From Cellulomonas taurus (GTDB lineage Bacteria; Actinomycetota; Actinomycetes; Actinomycetales; Cellulomonadaceae), in NCBI RefSeq assembly GCF_012931845.1, contig NZ_CP051884.1, positions 1,240,001-1,304,000 on the forward strand: a stretch of 64,000 nt of DNA, read 5' to 3'. Shown here in pieces: positions 51,310 to 59,614 of the stretch. The notes beneath the pieces were generated by a model. The model saw only the letters and a program-made list of their open reading frames with translations. It was not told where the DNA came from and did not search any database. Made by a program: the position numbers and the translations under genes. Numbering within the stretch: the first letter of the stretch is position 1; each line of letters begins with the position of its first letter.

Positions 51310-51696
51310 TCAGATGTACCGGATGCGGCCCGCGGCGTCGGCCTTGCCGGCGGCGTCGAGCGAGATGGGCAGGTTGGCGGCACGGACCTTGCCGTGGGTG
51401 AGCGCGGCCGCGACGATGCGGGGCTGCCCATCGACGGGCCGCGGGGCGACGAGGTGGCCCGCGAAGACCTCCCGGCCGTCGGTCGCGGCGTTGTCGTAGG
51501 GGCCGTACAGGCTGGTCGCGGTGACCTTCGCGAGGTTCAGGCCGGACGGCAGGTAGCCGTCGGGGTAGTGCGTCTCCGCGTCGAACAGCGCCGGGTCGAG
51601 GGTGATGGTCTCGGTCGAGTCGAGGCCGTGGGCGGAACCGAGCCACGACGGGTCGTCGACGCCCGTGATCTCGGTGGTCTTCGGGCTGATGGACAT
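51310..51696 (-). CDS. Head decoration protein (gpD-like)
   Basis: A 128-residue beta-rich protein directly upstream of the capsid gene. YLPSGLNLAKVTATSLYGPY and REVFAGHLVAPRPVD match the lambda gpD/SHP-like decoration family, including the late ...KADAAGRIRYI end. Twelve bases separate it from the capsid start. Confidence 0.82.
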   Translation of the reverse strand: MSISPKTTEITGVDDPSWLGSAHGLDSTETITLDPALFDAETHYPDGYLPSGLNLAKVTATSLYGPYDNAATDGREVFAGHLVAPRPVDGQPRIVAAALTHGKVRAANLPISLDAAGKADAAGRIRYI

Positions 51697-51813
51697 CAGC
51701 TGCTCCCAGGGTGGGTCGGGTGTGGGGTGCGCACGGCCCTGGGGGCTCGGCGTCCACGGGTCAGCCAGTCGTGGTCCTGGTCCGCTCGGGGCGGTCGGGT
51801 GGAGTGTGCGGCG

Positions 51814-51824
51814 GGGGGTGTCAC
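51814..51824. repeat. Stop-associated motif GGGGGTGTCAC, copy 3
   Basis: Spans the TGA stop of the gene at 51821, same offset as the other copies. Confidence 0.7.
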
Positions 51825-52063
51825 ACGCGCGGCGGCCAGGACCAGTGGCCCGGCTTCGGCTTCTCCGAGTACGGGAGGTGCTGGGAGAAGAACATCCCGG
51901 TGGGCGTGAGGACTGTCGCGTCGATGCTGGGGACGCCGTGCTCGGGCACCGGCTCGGTGTTGTGCACGGCGGTGACGATCGCGGCGCGCGGCTCGGGCAG
52001 GTACTCACCGGCCGGGGTGCCGTAGGACTGGTAGTGGACGATCCGTCCGATGGTGGGCTGCAT
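51821..52063 (-). CDS. Small phage protein (80 residues)
   Basis: MQPTIGRIVHYQSYGTPAGE...VLTPTGMFFSQHLPYSEK: short beta protein of a kind frequent in actinophages (GRxVHYxSxGTP...TGxFF). Position between scaffold and decoration genes. Function unknown. Confidence 0.72.
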   Translation of the reverse strand: MQPTIGRIVHYQSYGTPAGEYLPEPRAAIVTAVHNTEPVPEHGVPSIDATVLTPTGMFFSQHLPYSEKPKPGHWSWPPRV

Positions 52064-52214
52064 GGCCGCTCCGGTGGGGTGAGTGGGTGGGTGGTCGGGG
52101 CGCAGGTCGCGCTGCTGCAGGGGCAAGGAGTCCGGGCGAGAGCAACCCCCAAGCGGCCTTCACGGAGTAGTCGTGAACGGGCCCGGTCCGTGTTGACGCC
52201 CCGACCACCAGCTG

Positions 52215-52832
52215 TCAGGCCGCGGGCTTGGTGTAGCCGCGCGACGCGGCGATCGCGGCGGCGCGCTCGGCGGCGGTGCCCTTCGCAGGCGGGGCGGCCG
52301 GGGGCTTCGAGGGGTCGGTGTGCGGGGCGGTCGGGGCGGCACCGAACAGGCCCGGCGCGTCAGTCTTGAGCTTCTCGATCGCCGCGGTCACGGTGGCATC
52401 GTCGGCACCGACGGCCACGTCGATCGCCCGGGCGGCCACAGCGACGTTCGCGGCACCGGCGGTCCCGAGGAGACGCTCGACGCGGGCGGCGTGCCGGTCA
52501 GCGGCAGCAGCGGCCTTCTCAGCCTCGGCCTCGGCCTTCTCCTTGGCGGCGGCCTCCCGGTCACGCTGAGCGTCGGACTTGTTCGCGTCGTCCGCGGCCT
52601 TCGCCGCCGCGAGGACCTGCGCCGCGTCCTCGACGGTCATCCCGAGCTTCTCCGAGACCTCGCGCAGCGCGGCGTTGCGGCCCTGGGCCTTCTCGGACGC
52701 GGCGATGTCGTTGAGCTGCTGCTGGGTGAACGTCGCGGGCGGTGTCGGGGCGGGCGGGGTGCTGCCCGGGGTGCCCTCGGGGTTCGGGTCGGTCATGTAG
52801 CGCAGGCGCAGTCTGGCGCGCGACTTCGGCAT
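52215..52832 (-). CDS. Capsid scaffolding protein
   Basis: A 205-residue, Ala/Glu/Lys-rich coiled-coil protein (DREAAAKEKAEAEAEKAAAA) with disordered Pro/Thr-rich start, between portal-side genes and the capsid block: typical scaffold composition and place. CAGGGAGCACCG precedes the ATG at 52832; a second ATG twelve codons on is possible. Confidence 0.8.
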   Translation of the reverse strand: MPKSRARLRLRYMTDPNPEGTPGSTPPAPTPPATFTQQQLNDIAASEKAQGRNAALREVSEKLGMTVEDAAQVLAAAKAADDANKSDAQRDREAAAKEKAEAEAEKAAAAADRHAARVERLLGTAGAANVAVAARAIDVAVGADDATVTAAIEKLKTDAPGLFGAAPTAPHTDPSKPPAAPPAKGTAAERAAAIAASRGYTKPAA

Positions 52833-52878
52833 CGGTGCTCCCTGTGTCGTCGGGGTGGACGAGGGTCAGGGTGTCGCC

Positions 52879-52889
52879 GGGGGTGTCAC
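52879..52889. repeat. Stop-associated motif GGGGGTGTCAC, copy 4
   Basis: Spans the TGA stop of the gene at 52886, same offset as the other copies. Confidence 0.7.
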
Positions 52890-53278
52890 GCGCTGCGGGA
52901 ACCCACGAGGTGCACGGCGTCGGCTGGGACGGACCGGTACACGCGGAGCTCGCGGATCGTGGCGTCGTCGTTCGGGATGACCTCGAACCCGTACCGGAGG
53001 TCGCCTGCGTACACACCCCACAGGTCCCAGCTGTCCTCACCGTCGATGACGAAGGTGCCGCCGGACATCGACCATGCGGACAGTGGGTCGGGGGCGAAGC
53101 ACACCATCGGGTAGCGGATCGGGGCGTGCAGGGACAGGGACCGGATGCGCAGTCCCCGCTCCTCGATCTGCTGGCGGCGGCTCGTGGGGGACCAGTGGAA
53201 GACGAGCCGGTTGGGGTGGATCGGGTAGTCGGTGATGCTCTTGTCGTCGTGGACGGCCTCGATGACGACGTCGTTCAC
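52886..53278 (-). CDS. Small phage protein resembling an ADP-ribosyltransferase-type fold
   Basis: A 130-residue protein. LVFHWSPTSRRQQIEERGLR is reminiscent of the HxS/T...IxxxGL start of small ADP-ribosyl-transferase-type folds; PMVCFAPDPLSAWSMSGG follows. Located between scaffold and portal genes, where MuF-linked effectors are often found in other phages. The function is a guess; it could be a structural protein. Confidence 0.6.
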   Translation of the reverse strand: MNDVVIEAVHDDKSITDYPIHPNRLVFHWSPTSRRQQIEERGLRIRSLSLHAPIRYPMVCFAPDPLSAWSMSGGTFVIDGEDSWDLWGVYAGDLRYGFEVIPNDDATIRELRVYRSVPADAVHLVGSRSA

Positions 53279-53490
53279 GGTGCCTCGCTCGGGATCGTCT
53301 CGCCCCGTTCGGCGTGCTCGCGTCCGTCGAGGGCATCATGGGTGATGAGCCACCCGAAGGATCCGTCCGGGCGCGGGACCGGCTCGGTGGTCGGCCCGCA
53401 CACGCACGCGTCGGTGTGCTCGTGCGCCACGGTGTCGTTGACCGGCAGGACGTGCACCTCGCCGCCCGCCGCGGTCGCTGCCCAGCTCAC
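53275..53490 (-). CDS. Small phage protein with CxC (71 residues)
   Basis: MSWAATAAGGEVHVLPVNDT...TDACVCGPT: short protein overlapping portal stop (GTGA) and the next start (ATGA). HEHTDACVC could bind metal. Function unknown. Confidence 0.65.
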   Translation of the reverse strand: MSWAATAAGGEVHVLPVNDTVAHEHTDACVCGPTTEPVPRPDGSFGWLITHDALDGREHAERGETIPSEAP

Positions 53491-55112
53491 TCGGTCGCCT
53501 CGGTGCCGGTGGTGGCGGGCTGAATCCCGAGCATCTGCGCGGCGGCCGCGGCGTTCCCGGTCGCCTCGACGAGCTTGACCGCCTGGTCGAACCACTCGGT
53601 CTTGATCGCGTCGACTTCGGCCTGCGCGTCGTCGATCGGGAGCCCGGCGGCGACGAGGACCTTCACCGCGGTCCCGGTGGAGATCCCGTGGACCGGGAGG
53701 AGGTCCTTCACGGTGTCGATCGCGGCGGGCAGGTCGGAGGGCATCGACGTGCCCAGCTCGATCGTGGCGCTGGGGGTCGCCCCGGCGGGCAGGATCCCGG
53801 CGGCCTGGGCGATGCGCATCGCGAACCGCAAGATCAGTGGGTACTTCTCGTCGCGGACGGTCCGCATCTCACGGAGCAGGGACCGGGCGGGCTGGAACCC
53901 GAGCTGCAGCGCGTACCCGGACGGCACGTCGTTGGGCTGGACCCGGCCGAGCAGGGCAAGGGCGAGGCGGGAGTTCGTGGCGAGCCGGTCGAGGAGGTCC
54001 TTGTCGAACTCCCGCAGCGCGGTCAGGTTCTTCGATGTGTCGAGGAACCCGGCGGTGGCGTCGGCGGGCAGACCCCACTGCTCACCCGGCCCACCCGTCA
54101 GGCCACCGGCCGGGACACCTGTCGTCACGAGCGCCGGCGCGGCGGTCTGGGACGCGGCGGCAAGGTCGGTGTCGGTGTTTCCGATGTCGTCGAGGATCTG
54201 CGCGATCCGGGTCAGCAGCGAGGTGCCGAAGGTGCGCTTCGTGGCGGCGTCGTTCGGGACGTGCACGACGGGGATGAAGTCGATCGCCATGTCGACCCAC
54301 CCGTCACCGTCCGGGTCACCTGTCAGGACCCGACGGTGCGGCGTCCTGGTGAGCTCGGGGGAGTACACGGTGGTGTTCGGGAGGCGCTCGGACGCGTCGT
54401 AGTCGACCTGCCGGTACAGGCACGTCCACGCCCGGGTCCCGCCCCACGGCGCGGACACCGAGGTCTCCAGCCGGGTCAGCTGCCAGGTCTGCCTGCGGAT
54501 CCAGTCCTTGCCGTCGTTGTCCGTCCACTCCCACGCGACGTGCACGATCGGGGCGAACTCGTCGTCATCCCACCCGGGAACGACGGTCAGGGTGTCGGGG
54601 AAGTAGAACCCGGGGTCGTACACCCGCAGCGTCGGGCGCTGCTTCGTGGTGGACCACCCGAGGACGTAGACGCCGTCCCCGTCGCCGATGCTGTTCTCCT
54701 CGCCCTCGAGGAGCTTCTGGTTCAGGCGCTCCTTGACCGCCCACTCAGTCAGCCAGGTCTTTACCTGCTCCGGAGCGTCGTCGGGGAGCGTGATGACCTG
54801 GTCGTCGCCGAGCAGCAGCGCCCGGGCCGTGTCCACCAGCAGGGCGGCGTCGCCGTACTCCCGGTAGTTCGCGGCCTGTGGGTCACCGACCACGAACTCC
54901 TCGCCGCGCTTGCGGAAATCCCCGGTCCACATCGCGTCGGGCAGCCAGTACCGGCGGGTGTTCTCCCGGTAGGCCGACAGCACCCGGTACGCGGTGAGGC
55001 GGCGGACGTCGACGAGGTCGATCCAGGTCGGGGCGCCGACGGGTCGGGTGTTGTCCGCGATCTCGGGGATGTGAGCGAGTGGGGCCCACTGGTCCTGGAT
55101 GTGGTCTCGCAC
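53487..55112 (-). CDS. Portal protein
   Basis: A 541-residue dodecameric DNA-entry portal. Family-like segments: YRVLSAYRENTRRYWLPDAM, GDGDGVYVLGWSTTKQRPTL, VDMAIDFIPVVHVPNDAATK, RTFGTSLLTRIAQILDDIGN and LGRVQPNDVPSGYALQLGFQ. I choose GTG at 55112 because GGGAGCACC, the start-associated motif of this phage, lies six bases upstream; ATG at 55148 would add twelve residues. Confidence 0.9.
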   Translation of the reverse strand: MRDHIQDQWAPLAHIPEIADNTRPVGAPTWIDLVDVRRLTAYRVLSAYRENTRRYWLPDAMWTGDFRKRGEEFVVGDPQAANYREYGDAALLVDTARALLLGDDQVITLPDDAPEQVKTWLTEWAVKERLNQKLLEGEENSIGDGDGVYVLGWSTTKQRPTLRVYDPGFYFPDTLTVVPGWDDDEFAPIVHVAWEWTDNDGKDWIRRQTWQLTRLETSVSAPWGGTRAWTCLYRQVDYDASERLPNTTVYSPELTRTPHRRVLTGDPDGDGWVDMAIDFIPVVHVPNDAATKRTFGTSLLTRIAQILDDIGNTDTDLAAASQTAAPALVTTGVPAGGLTGGPGEQWGLPADATAGFLDTSKNLTALREFDKDLLDRLATNSRLALALLGRVQPNDVPSGYALQLGFQPARSLLREMRTVRDEKYPLILRFAMRIAQAAGILPAGATPSATIELGTSMPSDLPAAIDTVKDLLPVHGISTGTAVKVLVAAGLPIDDAQAEVDAIKTEWFDQAVKLVEATGNAAAAAQMLGIQPATTGTEATE

Positions 55113-55221
55113 TGGTGCTCCCGAGGGTCGACTGCCTGGCCGGGCCATGGTGGCGAATGGGGTACCAGCCGGACTGCCGGAGTCCCCTCAGTCCGAGGCT
55201 CTCCGTGCCGATGGGAGCCGC

Positions 55222-55539
55222 ATGCCGAGATCTCGCAATGAACGAAGTTTGGCTGAAGTCGAGCAGGACTATGCCTGGCAGGTCTACCAGCGCGCGCTCC
55301 AGTACCTGGCGCAGATTCCACAGAATGAGGATGTGCTCCGAGCCAGGCTCTCGCTGCAGGCGCAAGCGCTCGATACGAAGCGCCCGAACCTCAGCCGGAC
55401 CACTTTCGATCCGTTCTTGAACGACGACACCGTCCGCGAGAACGCGATGCAGCTGTTCATCGCTGCGCTTAGGTCGAAACCAGGACAGGACATCTACGCC
55501 TCGATCGCCGAGGTGACGGAGGCCGGACGCACTGTCTGA
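55222..55539 (+). CDS. Plus-strand hypothetical protein between terminase and portal
   Basis: A 105-residue soluble helical protein (LAEVEQDYAWQVYQRALQYL...DDTVRENAMQLFIAALRSKP) opposite to the surrounding late genes. GGGAG precedes the ATG. No membrane segment and no family recognised. Likely a separately expressed cargo gene. Confidence 0.62.
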   Translation: MPRSRNERSLAEVEQDYAWQVYQRALQYLAQIPQNEDVLRARLSLQAQALDTKRPNLSRTTFDPFLNDDTVRENAMQLFIAALRSKPGQDIYASIAEVTEAGRTV

Positions 55540-55548
55540 CACGTGCAT

Positions 55549-57036
55549 TCAGCGACCGCGCATCCCTGCCCACCGTGTTCGCCCGGTCGGTGCGGTCCCG
55601 ATCGACCCGTCGGAGTGCTGCGGGAGGAACAGCGCGGTGAGGGCGTGGACCATCGCGTCGATCCGGTCGGGAGAGTCCCCGGTCCCGGTCCAGCTGATCA
55701 TCTGCGCTTCGAGGGTCGCGAGGCGGTCGGTGCCGTCGGCGGCGTGCCGGACCCGTCCGATCTCGTAGAACGCGGCCACGGACTCCGCGCGGGTGCGCTT
55801 GGACTGGGTGGCGTGCACCCGGCGGACGGGTGGGGGGAGACGCCCGGCGTTGCGTGCGACGGAACGCCACGCCGTCCGCATCACCTCCAGCACCATCTCC
55901 CCGCCCTGGTTGTCCTCCACGACGACTTCGGTCGCGCCCCAGTCGAGGACGGCGTTCCACACCCGCGACGCCCACTCGATCGGGGTGCCGCGACCTGACC
56001 GGTCGTCGAGGACCCACCCGACGCCGTCGCGGTCCATCCCGACGACGACGATCCCGGTCTCGTCGGATGTGGTCTTCGAGGTGGCTGCTGGGTCGACGCC
56101 GACGATGATCTTCGCGGCGCGGTGGTGGAAGTCGCCGGTCTTCCCTCGGTTCGTCTCGATCCACGGGGACTTCCAGACCGCGCCCTCCACCGGGGTGGGG
56201 TGCTGCTGGTACAGGGCCGCCCAGGACCGTGCGGTCTGCTCGGACTTGCGGATCTCCCACTGCTCCTGGGTGCGGCCCTGCGCGGACACCATGAACTCCC
56301 CGACCGTGGTGCGGCTGAGGGGGTCGGTGGTGGGGTCCTCGCACTGAGCGGGGATGCTGATCTCCTTCCACCGTCCGGCGGTCTCGCCCTTGAGGAGGCG
56401 GCCGGCGAGGTCGTCCTCGTGCCACCGGGTCTGGATCAGGACCACGGGGGCGCCGGGGGAGAACCGGGTCGCGACCGTGCCGGTCCACCACTCCCACACT
56501 GCCTCTCGGATGGTCAGGGAGTCCGCGGTCTCGTGGCCCTTGAACGGATCGTCGATGATCATCAAGTCCACGGGGCGCCCGGTGAGCGCCCCGCCGACGC
56601 CGACGGAGTACACGCCGCCCTGGTGACGGTCGAGCTGCCATTCGGCTTGCGCGGAAAGATCCGGTCGGATGGTCAGGCCGAGGTCGGCGGCGTTCGAGGT
56701 GATGTCGTCACGGATGGTGCGGCCCCACCGGCGGGCAACCCCGTGCTCGTACGACGCGACGGCGATCCGCAGCTCCGGGTTCTGCAGGAGCGCCCACAGC
56801 GGGAACCACCGGGACGCGCGCTGCGACTTCCCCTCCTGCGGGGGCATCGCGATGATCACCCGTGAGTCAGGGGTGGTGAATGCCTCGACCAGCGCCTCGT
56901 CGATCAGGTCGAGTGCAGGGGTCTGCTTCACGGTGAGGTCGATGTGCTGGGCGAGCTGCCCGGGCGTGGCCCAGCGGGGCGGGGGCGCGGGCTCGAACAT
57001 GCGGGCGGCGTGCTCAGCCCATGCCAGTTCCGTCAC
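55549..57036 (-). CDS. Terminase large subunit
   Basis: A 495-residue packaging motor. Walker A is MPPQEGKSQ (residues 64-72), Walker B LMIIDDP (158-164); IQTRWHEDDL follows as the coupling motif. The C-terminal nuclease has IIVGVDPAAT, VVVEDNQGGE and DRIDAMVHAL acidic residues. GTG at 57036 begins the protein (MTELAWAEHA...); the frame upstream is shadow. Its start is only 33 bases from that of the divergent plus-strand gene. Confidence 0.93.
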   Translation of the reverse strand: MTELAWAEHAARMFEPAPPPRWATPGQLAQHIDLTVKQTPALDLIDEALVEAFTTPDSRVIIAMPPQEGKSQRASRWFPLWALLQNPELRIAVASYEHGVARRWGRTIRDDITSNAADLGLTIRPDLSAQAEWQLDRHQGGVYSVGVGGALTGRPVDLMIIDDPFKGHETADSLTIREAVWEWWTGTVATRFSPGAPVVLIQTRWHEDDLAGRLLKGETAGRWKEISIPAQCEDPTTDPLSRTTVGEFMVSAQGRTQEQWEIRKSEQTARSWAALYQQHPTPVEGAVWKSPWIETNRGKTGDFHHRAAKIIVGVDPAATSKTTSDETGIVVVGMDRDGVGWVLDDRSGRGTPIEWASRVWNAVLDWGATEVVVEDNQGGEMVLEVMRTAWRSVARNAGRLPPPVRRVHATQSKRTRAESVAAFYEIGRVRHAADGTDRLATLEAQMISWTGTGDSPDRIDAMVHALTALFLPQHSDGSIGTAPTGRTRWAGMRGR

Positions 57037-57056
57037 ACGGAACCACGCCGGGCGGC

Positions 57057-57062
57057 TACCTT
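57057..57062 (+). promoter_or_regulatory. -10 box of a probable leaderless promoter (57069 gene)
   Basis: TACCTT ends six bases before the GTG at 57069. Confidence 0.5.
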
Positions 57063-57068
57063 CACGTC

Positions 57069-57590
57069 GTGGACCTCTCGGGTATTGGCAGCATCGCAGG
57101 TGTGGTTGTGGCGCTCGGGGCGCTGGTGGTCGCAATGGTCGCGCGGCGCGACTCGAAGCGTGCGGCGGACGCAGCCGATGACTCCGCAGCGGCTGCGAAG
57201 GCGTCGGTCGACCTCGAAACGGCGAGAGAACAGCGACACCTCGAGCGATCTGACGTCGAATGGGAGTTCGCCTCGCCCGATGAACGCACCGTGGTGCTTC
57301 GCAATGCGGGCTCCACTACGGCGTACCGGGCCGAGGTGGTGTTCACGATCCGAGGGGAGCGCTACGTCGTCGCGCACGACGAAGTGCGAGCCGGAGGGGC
57401 GGTGGAGTTCGATTCGTCCGAGATTGCACTTCAAGCCCGGAGCCAGTATCAGGCTGAGGTCGCTGCCGAGGGAGACGCGGGAGTGCTCTATATCGCGTAC
57501 CCGACCATCCGCGCGAGGGCTCGCGTCACGTGGGAGACGAAGCTCGGGACGCCGGGATTCCGGCAGCTTGGCCCCTACCCCTCGCCCTGA
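57069..57590 (+). CDS. Plus-strand single-TM protein with beta-sandwich domain
   Basis: A 173-residue protein: one membrane segment (GSIAGVVVALGALVVAMVA), a short helical linker (DSAAAAKASVDLETAREQRH), and a beta domain (VEWEFASPDERTVVLRNAGS TTAYRAEVVF region). The 58390 gene product has the same layout with RVFNFGSTVARDVQVTF. Predicted leaderless, and antisense to the late genes, lying between small and large terminase. Probable lysogen-expressed membrane protein of unknown role. Confidence 0.7.
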   Translation: MDLSGIGSIAGVVVALGALVVAMVARRDSKRAADAADDSAAAAKASVDLETAREQRHLERSDVEWEFASPDERTVVLRNAGSTTAYRAEVVFTIRGERYVVAHDEVRAGGAVEFDSSEIALQARSQYQAEVAAEGDAGVLYIAYPTIRARARVTWETKLGTPGFRQLGPYPSP

Positions 57591-57601
57591 GGTCGCCACA
57601 T

Positions 57602-58318
57602 TCATGCGGCCGTCCCTGCGAGCAACCGCAAGTGCCGGGGCACGACCTCGGACACCTTCGCCTGCTGCTCAGGCGTCAGCCCAAGGTCGGCGAGGATGGC
57701 GCGGATGGCTCCGGCGACGAGTTCCCCCTGCTGCTCGGCGAGCCGGACCCGTCGTTCCTCGACACCGGCCTTGATCGCTTCCCGGCACACGACGACGAGG
57801 TGCGCGCGTTCCTTCGCATACAGGTCGTACCAGATCGATGGGCTGGCCGACTCCGTCTCATCGACCCCCTGGTGTTCACCCGAGCCTCGGTCGACGACCT
57901 TCGTCGTCCCCCACACCAGGGGGTGCCGGGTCGCCGCGTTGTCCGCCCCGAACCCGGACACGGTCATGCCGTCCTCGAGCTCCTGCACCCGGGCACGCAG
58001 CCACTGGACGTGACCGGCTGTCCACCGGACCTCCTCGAGGAGGGCGTCCGTCGGGGACACGTCCACCGGCAGCCCCAGGGTCCGGACCGCGACCTCCGCC
58101 GCTTCCTCCTGCCGGCGCCTCGTCGCGGCCTTCACGTTCTGCCGTGCGCGACCCCCGTGCGAGTCGCACACCTCCTGACCTACCCGCCGGGACTTCGTGC
58201 ACGGCTCACCCTTGCGGGGCCCGGACGAAATGTGGCCGGTGCAGCCGGGGTGACCGAGGTGGTCTCGATGGGTCTGCCCGCACTTGGTGCACTCGATGGG
58301 TGCGGTCGGCCGGGCCAT
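57602..58318 (-). CDS. Small terminase-like protein with N-terminal zinc ribbon
   Basis: A 238-residue protein immediately upstream of the large terminase on the phage strand. The N-terminus holds Cys/His pairs (IECTKCGQTHRDHLGHPGC, then GEPCTKSRRVGQEVCDSHGG) that look like a zinc-binding DNA-recognition module; the rest is helical, with a late AGAIRAILADLGLTPEQQAK. Position and size fit the DNA-recognising small terminase. GGGAG lies nine bases before the ATG at 58318. Confidence 0.72.
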   Translation of the reverse strand: MARPTAPIECTKCGQTHRDHLGHPGCTGHISSGPRKGEPCTKSRRVGQEVCDSHGGRARQNVKAATRRRQEEAAEVAVRTLGLPVDVSPTDALLEEVRWTAGHVQWLRARVQELEDGMTVSGFGADNAATRHPLVWGTTKVVDRGSGEHQGVDETESASPSIWYDLYAKERAHLVVVCREAIKAGVEERRVRLAEQQGELVAGAIRAILADLGLTPEQQAKVSEVVPRHLRLLAGTAA

Positions 58319-58382
58319 GAGCGGTTCTCCCACGGGTTCGGGGTCCACGGTGTGCGCGTGGTCGCCCTCGGAGTGTCCGGTG

Positions 58383-58393
58383 GGGGGTGCTAC
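58383..58393. repeat. Variant stop-associated motif GGGGGTGCTAC
   Basis: Two mismatches to GGGGGTGTCAC, but the stop (TAG) of the 58390 gene lies at the same offset as in the other copies. Confidence 0.45.
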
Positions 58394-58983
58394 TTCGCGA
58401 CGAGCGCCTCGAGTGACTTGGCGATTCTGCGGATGGCGCCGAGTTCGGAGTCGGACGACACGGACTCGGTCTCGTGGGTGATGGCGTCGAGTTGCAGCGT
58501 GTAGGTGTCAGTGTGGGTCCGTCGACCTGAGCCCTTGTACTTGATCGTGACCGTGCACGCGTCCGGCGCGGTGCTGATCTTCCCGCGTGCCGCGAAGGTC
58601 TGCCAGGTGTTGTTGAGGGCCTGGCCCGGGTTGAGGTGCGGGATGACCGGTTCGTAGCGGAGGCGGATGTGCCGTGCGGGGTCGTCTTCGGCGGTGGCTT
58701 CGATCGGTGGGTCGAAGGTGACTTGGACGTCGCGGGCGACCGTGCTGCCGAAGTTGAAGACCCGGAACACGACTGTGACGTTCGACCTCGGCGCGGGGAA
58801 CAGCTCGGCCGCGAGGTAGGGGCGGGACCGTTCGCGGCTGTCGCGTGCTGCCGCGATGAGCGCGCCGATCGCGACGAGCGCGGTGATGACGGTGGCGATC
58901 GTGGTGATCGTGCCGCCGTTGGCGTTGAGCCAGGACCAGAGGTCGTCGGGTGGCTCTGGTGAAATCGGGGGGTTCAGTCTCAT
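58390..58983 (-). CDS. Single-TM protein with beta-sandwich domain
   Basis: A 197-residue protein with a membrane segment at about 24-47 (TITTIATVITALVAIGALIA) and a beta domain (PYLAAELFPAPRSNVTVVFR VFNFGSTVARDVQVTF region). It parallels the plus-strand 57069 product: short N-terminus, membrane helix, charged linker, Ig-like sheet with an N-x-GST element. Lies between terminase and replication-side genes. Function unknown. Confidence 0.7.
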   Translation of the reverse strand: MRLNPPISPEPPDDLWSWLNANGGTITTIATVITALVAIGALIAAARDSRERSRPYLAAELFPAPRSNVTVVFRVFNFGSTVARDVQVTFDPPIEATAEDDPARHIRLRYEPVIPHLNPGQALNNTWQTFAARGKISTAPDACTVTIKYKGSGRRTHTDTYTLQLDAITHETESVSSDSELGAIRRIAKSLEALVAK

Positions 58984-59163
58984 GGCCTGATGCTGGCAGA
59001 CGGCCGGGTGTTGTGTCTGACATTTACGCCGTGGGCTACCGGCCGGCGGCCCGGGCGATTGCGGCCTCCGCGAGCATCCGGGTGCGGTTCAGGTCCGCGG
59101 TCGCATTGTCGAGTAGTCGCCCACCGACGCCGACGCCGCGCGAAGTGCCAGGTCCCGTACCCG

Positions 59164-59169
59164 TACCGT
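59164..59169 (+). promoter_or_regulatory. -10 box of a probable leaderless promoter (59177 gene)
   Basis: TACCGT ends seven bases before the ATG at 59177. Confidence 0.45.
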
Positions 59170-59176
59170 GCCCGGC

Positions 59177-59455
59177 ATGACAGCAATCGTGATCACTCTC
59201 GCCCTCGCAGGAGCCGCTCTTCCGGCTCTCGGGGCGGCTCGCATCTACCGCCGGCTCAGGAAGGAGCAGGCTCGGCAACAAGCCCTGATCGCTGAGCGTA
59301 AGAACGCGGCCAAGACGATCCTCGACTTCAACACCGAGAACGCCGCGTGGGGCGATCTAGGCGAGGAACTCAATGGAGCCGGGTGGGACCTCTTCTGGGT
59401 CATCGCCGGATTCACTCTGACAGCAGCCGCTACCGTCCTTGGTACTTTGTCCTGA
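59177..59455 (+). CDS. Plus-strand small two-TM protein
   Basis: A 92-residue protein: N-terminal membrane helix (AIVITLALAGAALPALGAAR), basic helical middle (RRLRKEQARQQALIAERKNA), and a C-terminal membrane helix (WDLFWVIAGFTLTAAATVLG). Antisense to phage genes and probably leaderless. Size and topology fit a small superinfection-exclusion or toxin-like membrane protein; no family recognised. Confidence 0.65.
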   Translation: MTAIVITLALAGAALPALGAARIYRRLRKEQARQQALIAERKNAAKTILDFNTENAAWGDLGEELNGAGWDLFWVIAGFTLTAAATVLGTLS

Positions 59456-59614
59456 GTTCGCCAGTTCCAGCGGCACGTCCGCGTGGCAGGGCTCATGCAG
59501 CGGACAGCAGCGAGTCCGGTCATGGTCGGCGAGCCACTTCGGGTGATCCCCGAGGCGGTCGTCGACCTTGGACCACCTCACGCCCGCACCGCCGAGCGTG
59601 GGATGCTGCCAGCC

